Origin: Macrothele yani
Taxonomy: Eukaryota > Arthropoda > Arachnida > Araneae > Macrothelidae
NCBI GenBank assembly: GCA_039090855.1
Contig: CM077013.1
Location: 141,319,240-141,383,239 of the forward strand
Direction of reading: 5' to 3'
Length of the DNA: 64,000 bases
The notes beneath the pieces are model-generated. The model was given only the letters and a program-made list of their open reading frames with translations. It had not been told where the DNA came from and made no database searches. Positions 63,925 through 64,000 of the stretch are shown here, one piece after another (within the stretch, counting starts at the first letter, position 1; each line of letters opens with the position of its first letter). The translations under genes and the position numbers were made by a program.

Positions 63925-64000
63925 GTTGCCAGCAACGGGCCAATAGTGGCACTTGTTGGAGGCCCACAATTCACGGCGATGCCACAGGGCCATCAATGGC
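63925..64000. repeat. GGCC-rich repeat, second part, continues past the window
   Basis: GTTGCCAGCAACGGGCCAAT and ACAGGGCCATCAATGG resemble words at 62560-62720. Cut by the window end. Confidence 0.55.

Overview
The window is non-coding-rich, AT-rich eukaryotic DNA that reads as arthropod, probably chelicerate. The evidence is a small tandem family of seven-transmembrane chemoreceptors of the gustatory-receptor (Gr) type, tRNA-derived SINEs, Tc1/mariner, Tigger, hAT, Penelope-like and RTE elements, and no bacterial-style operons. The chelicerate assignment is an inference from overall character, not a proof. I see no CRISPR array, no rRNA and no tRNA gene that is not the head of a SINE.

The only convincing host genes are three same-strand, intronless Gr-like paralogues. 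Copy 1 (about 9.7-11.0 kb) has frameshifts at homopolymers. Copy 2 (34.6-35.4 kb) is frameshifted and then cut off at a Tc1-like transposon. Copy 3 (39.8-41.1 kb) is intact, 431 codons from the start shared with copy 2. The DNA upstream of copies 2 and 3 is itself duplicated (about 29.7-31.8 and 36.8-39.0 kb) and is full of degenerate short tandem repeats.

Almost everything else is transposon in nested layers. 0.1-5 kb: a Tigger-type element carrying a roughly 150-bp tandem repeat. 6.3-7.5 kb: a mariner relic. 12-14.1 kb: a Penelope-like element. 14.2-15.6, 18.4-20.0 and 24.8-26.9 kb: three copies of a striking element built from about 150-bp units, each unit carrying a CTCF-like core. 22-24 kb: two Tc1 relics. 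26.9-28.5 and 31.9-32.8 kb: Penelope ends in fold-back form. 35.4-51.4 kb: five more Tc1-like elements, all with broken reading frames and two with a catalytic residue lost. 53.5-55.6 kb: an RTE-like retrotransposon with an open 636-codon reverse transcriptase. 56.5-59.9 kb: three copies of a hAT-type MITE. 59.9-62.5 kb: a decayed hAT transposase that runs into a GGCC-rich repeat leaving the window.

Eighteen copies of one SINE (tRNA head with a long-variable-arm look, about 215 bp) are spread across all these layers, many with clear target-site duplications. They give a relative dating of events: SINEs sit inside mariner, hAT, MITE, fold-back, tandem arrays and even another SINE. The most unusual signal is the CTCF-like tandem element, followed by the fold-back whose intact arm preserves the empty site of a SINE insertion in the other arm.
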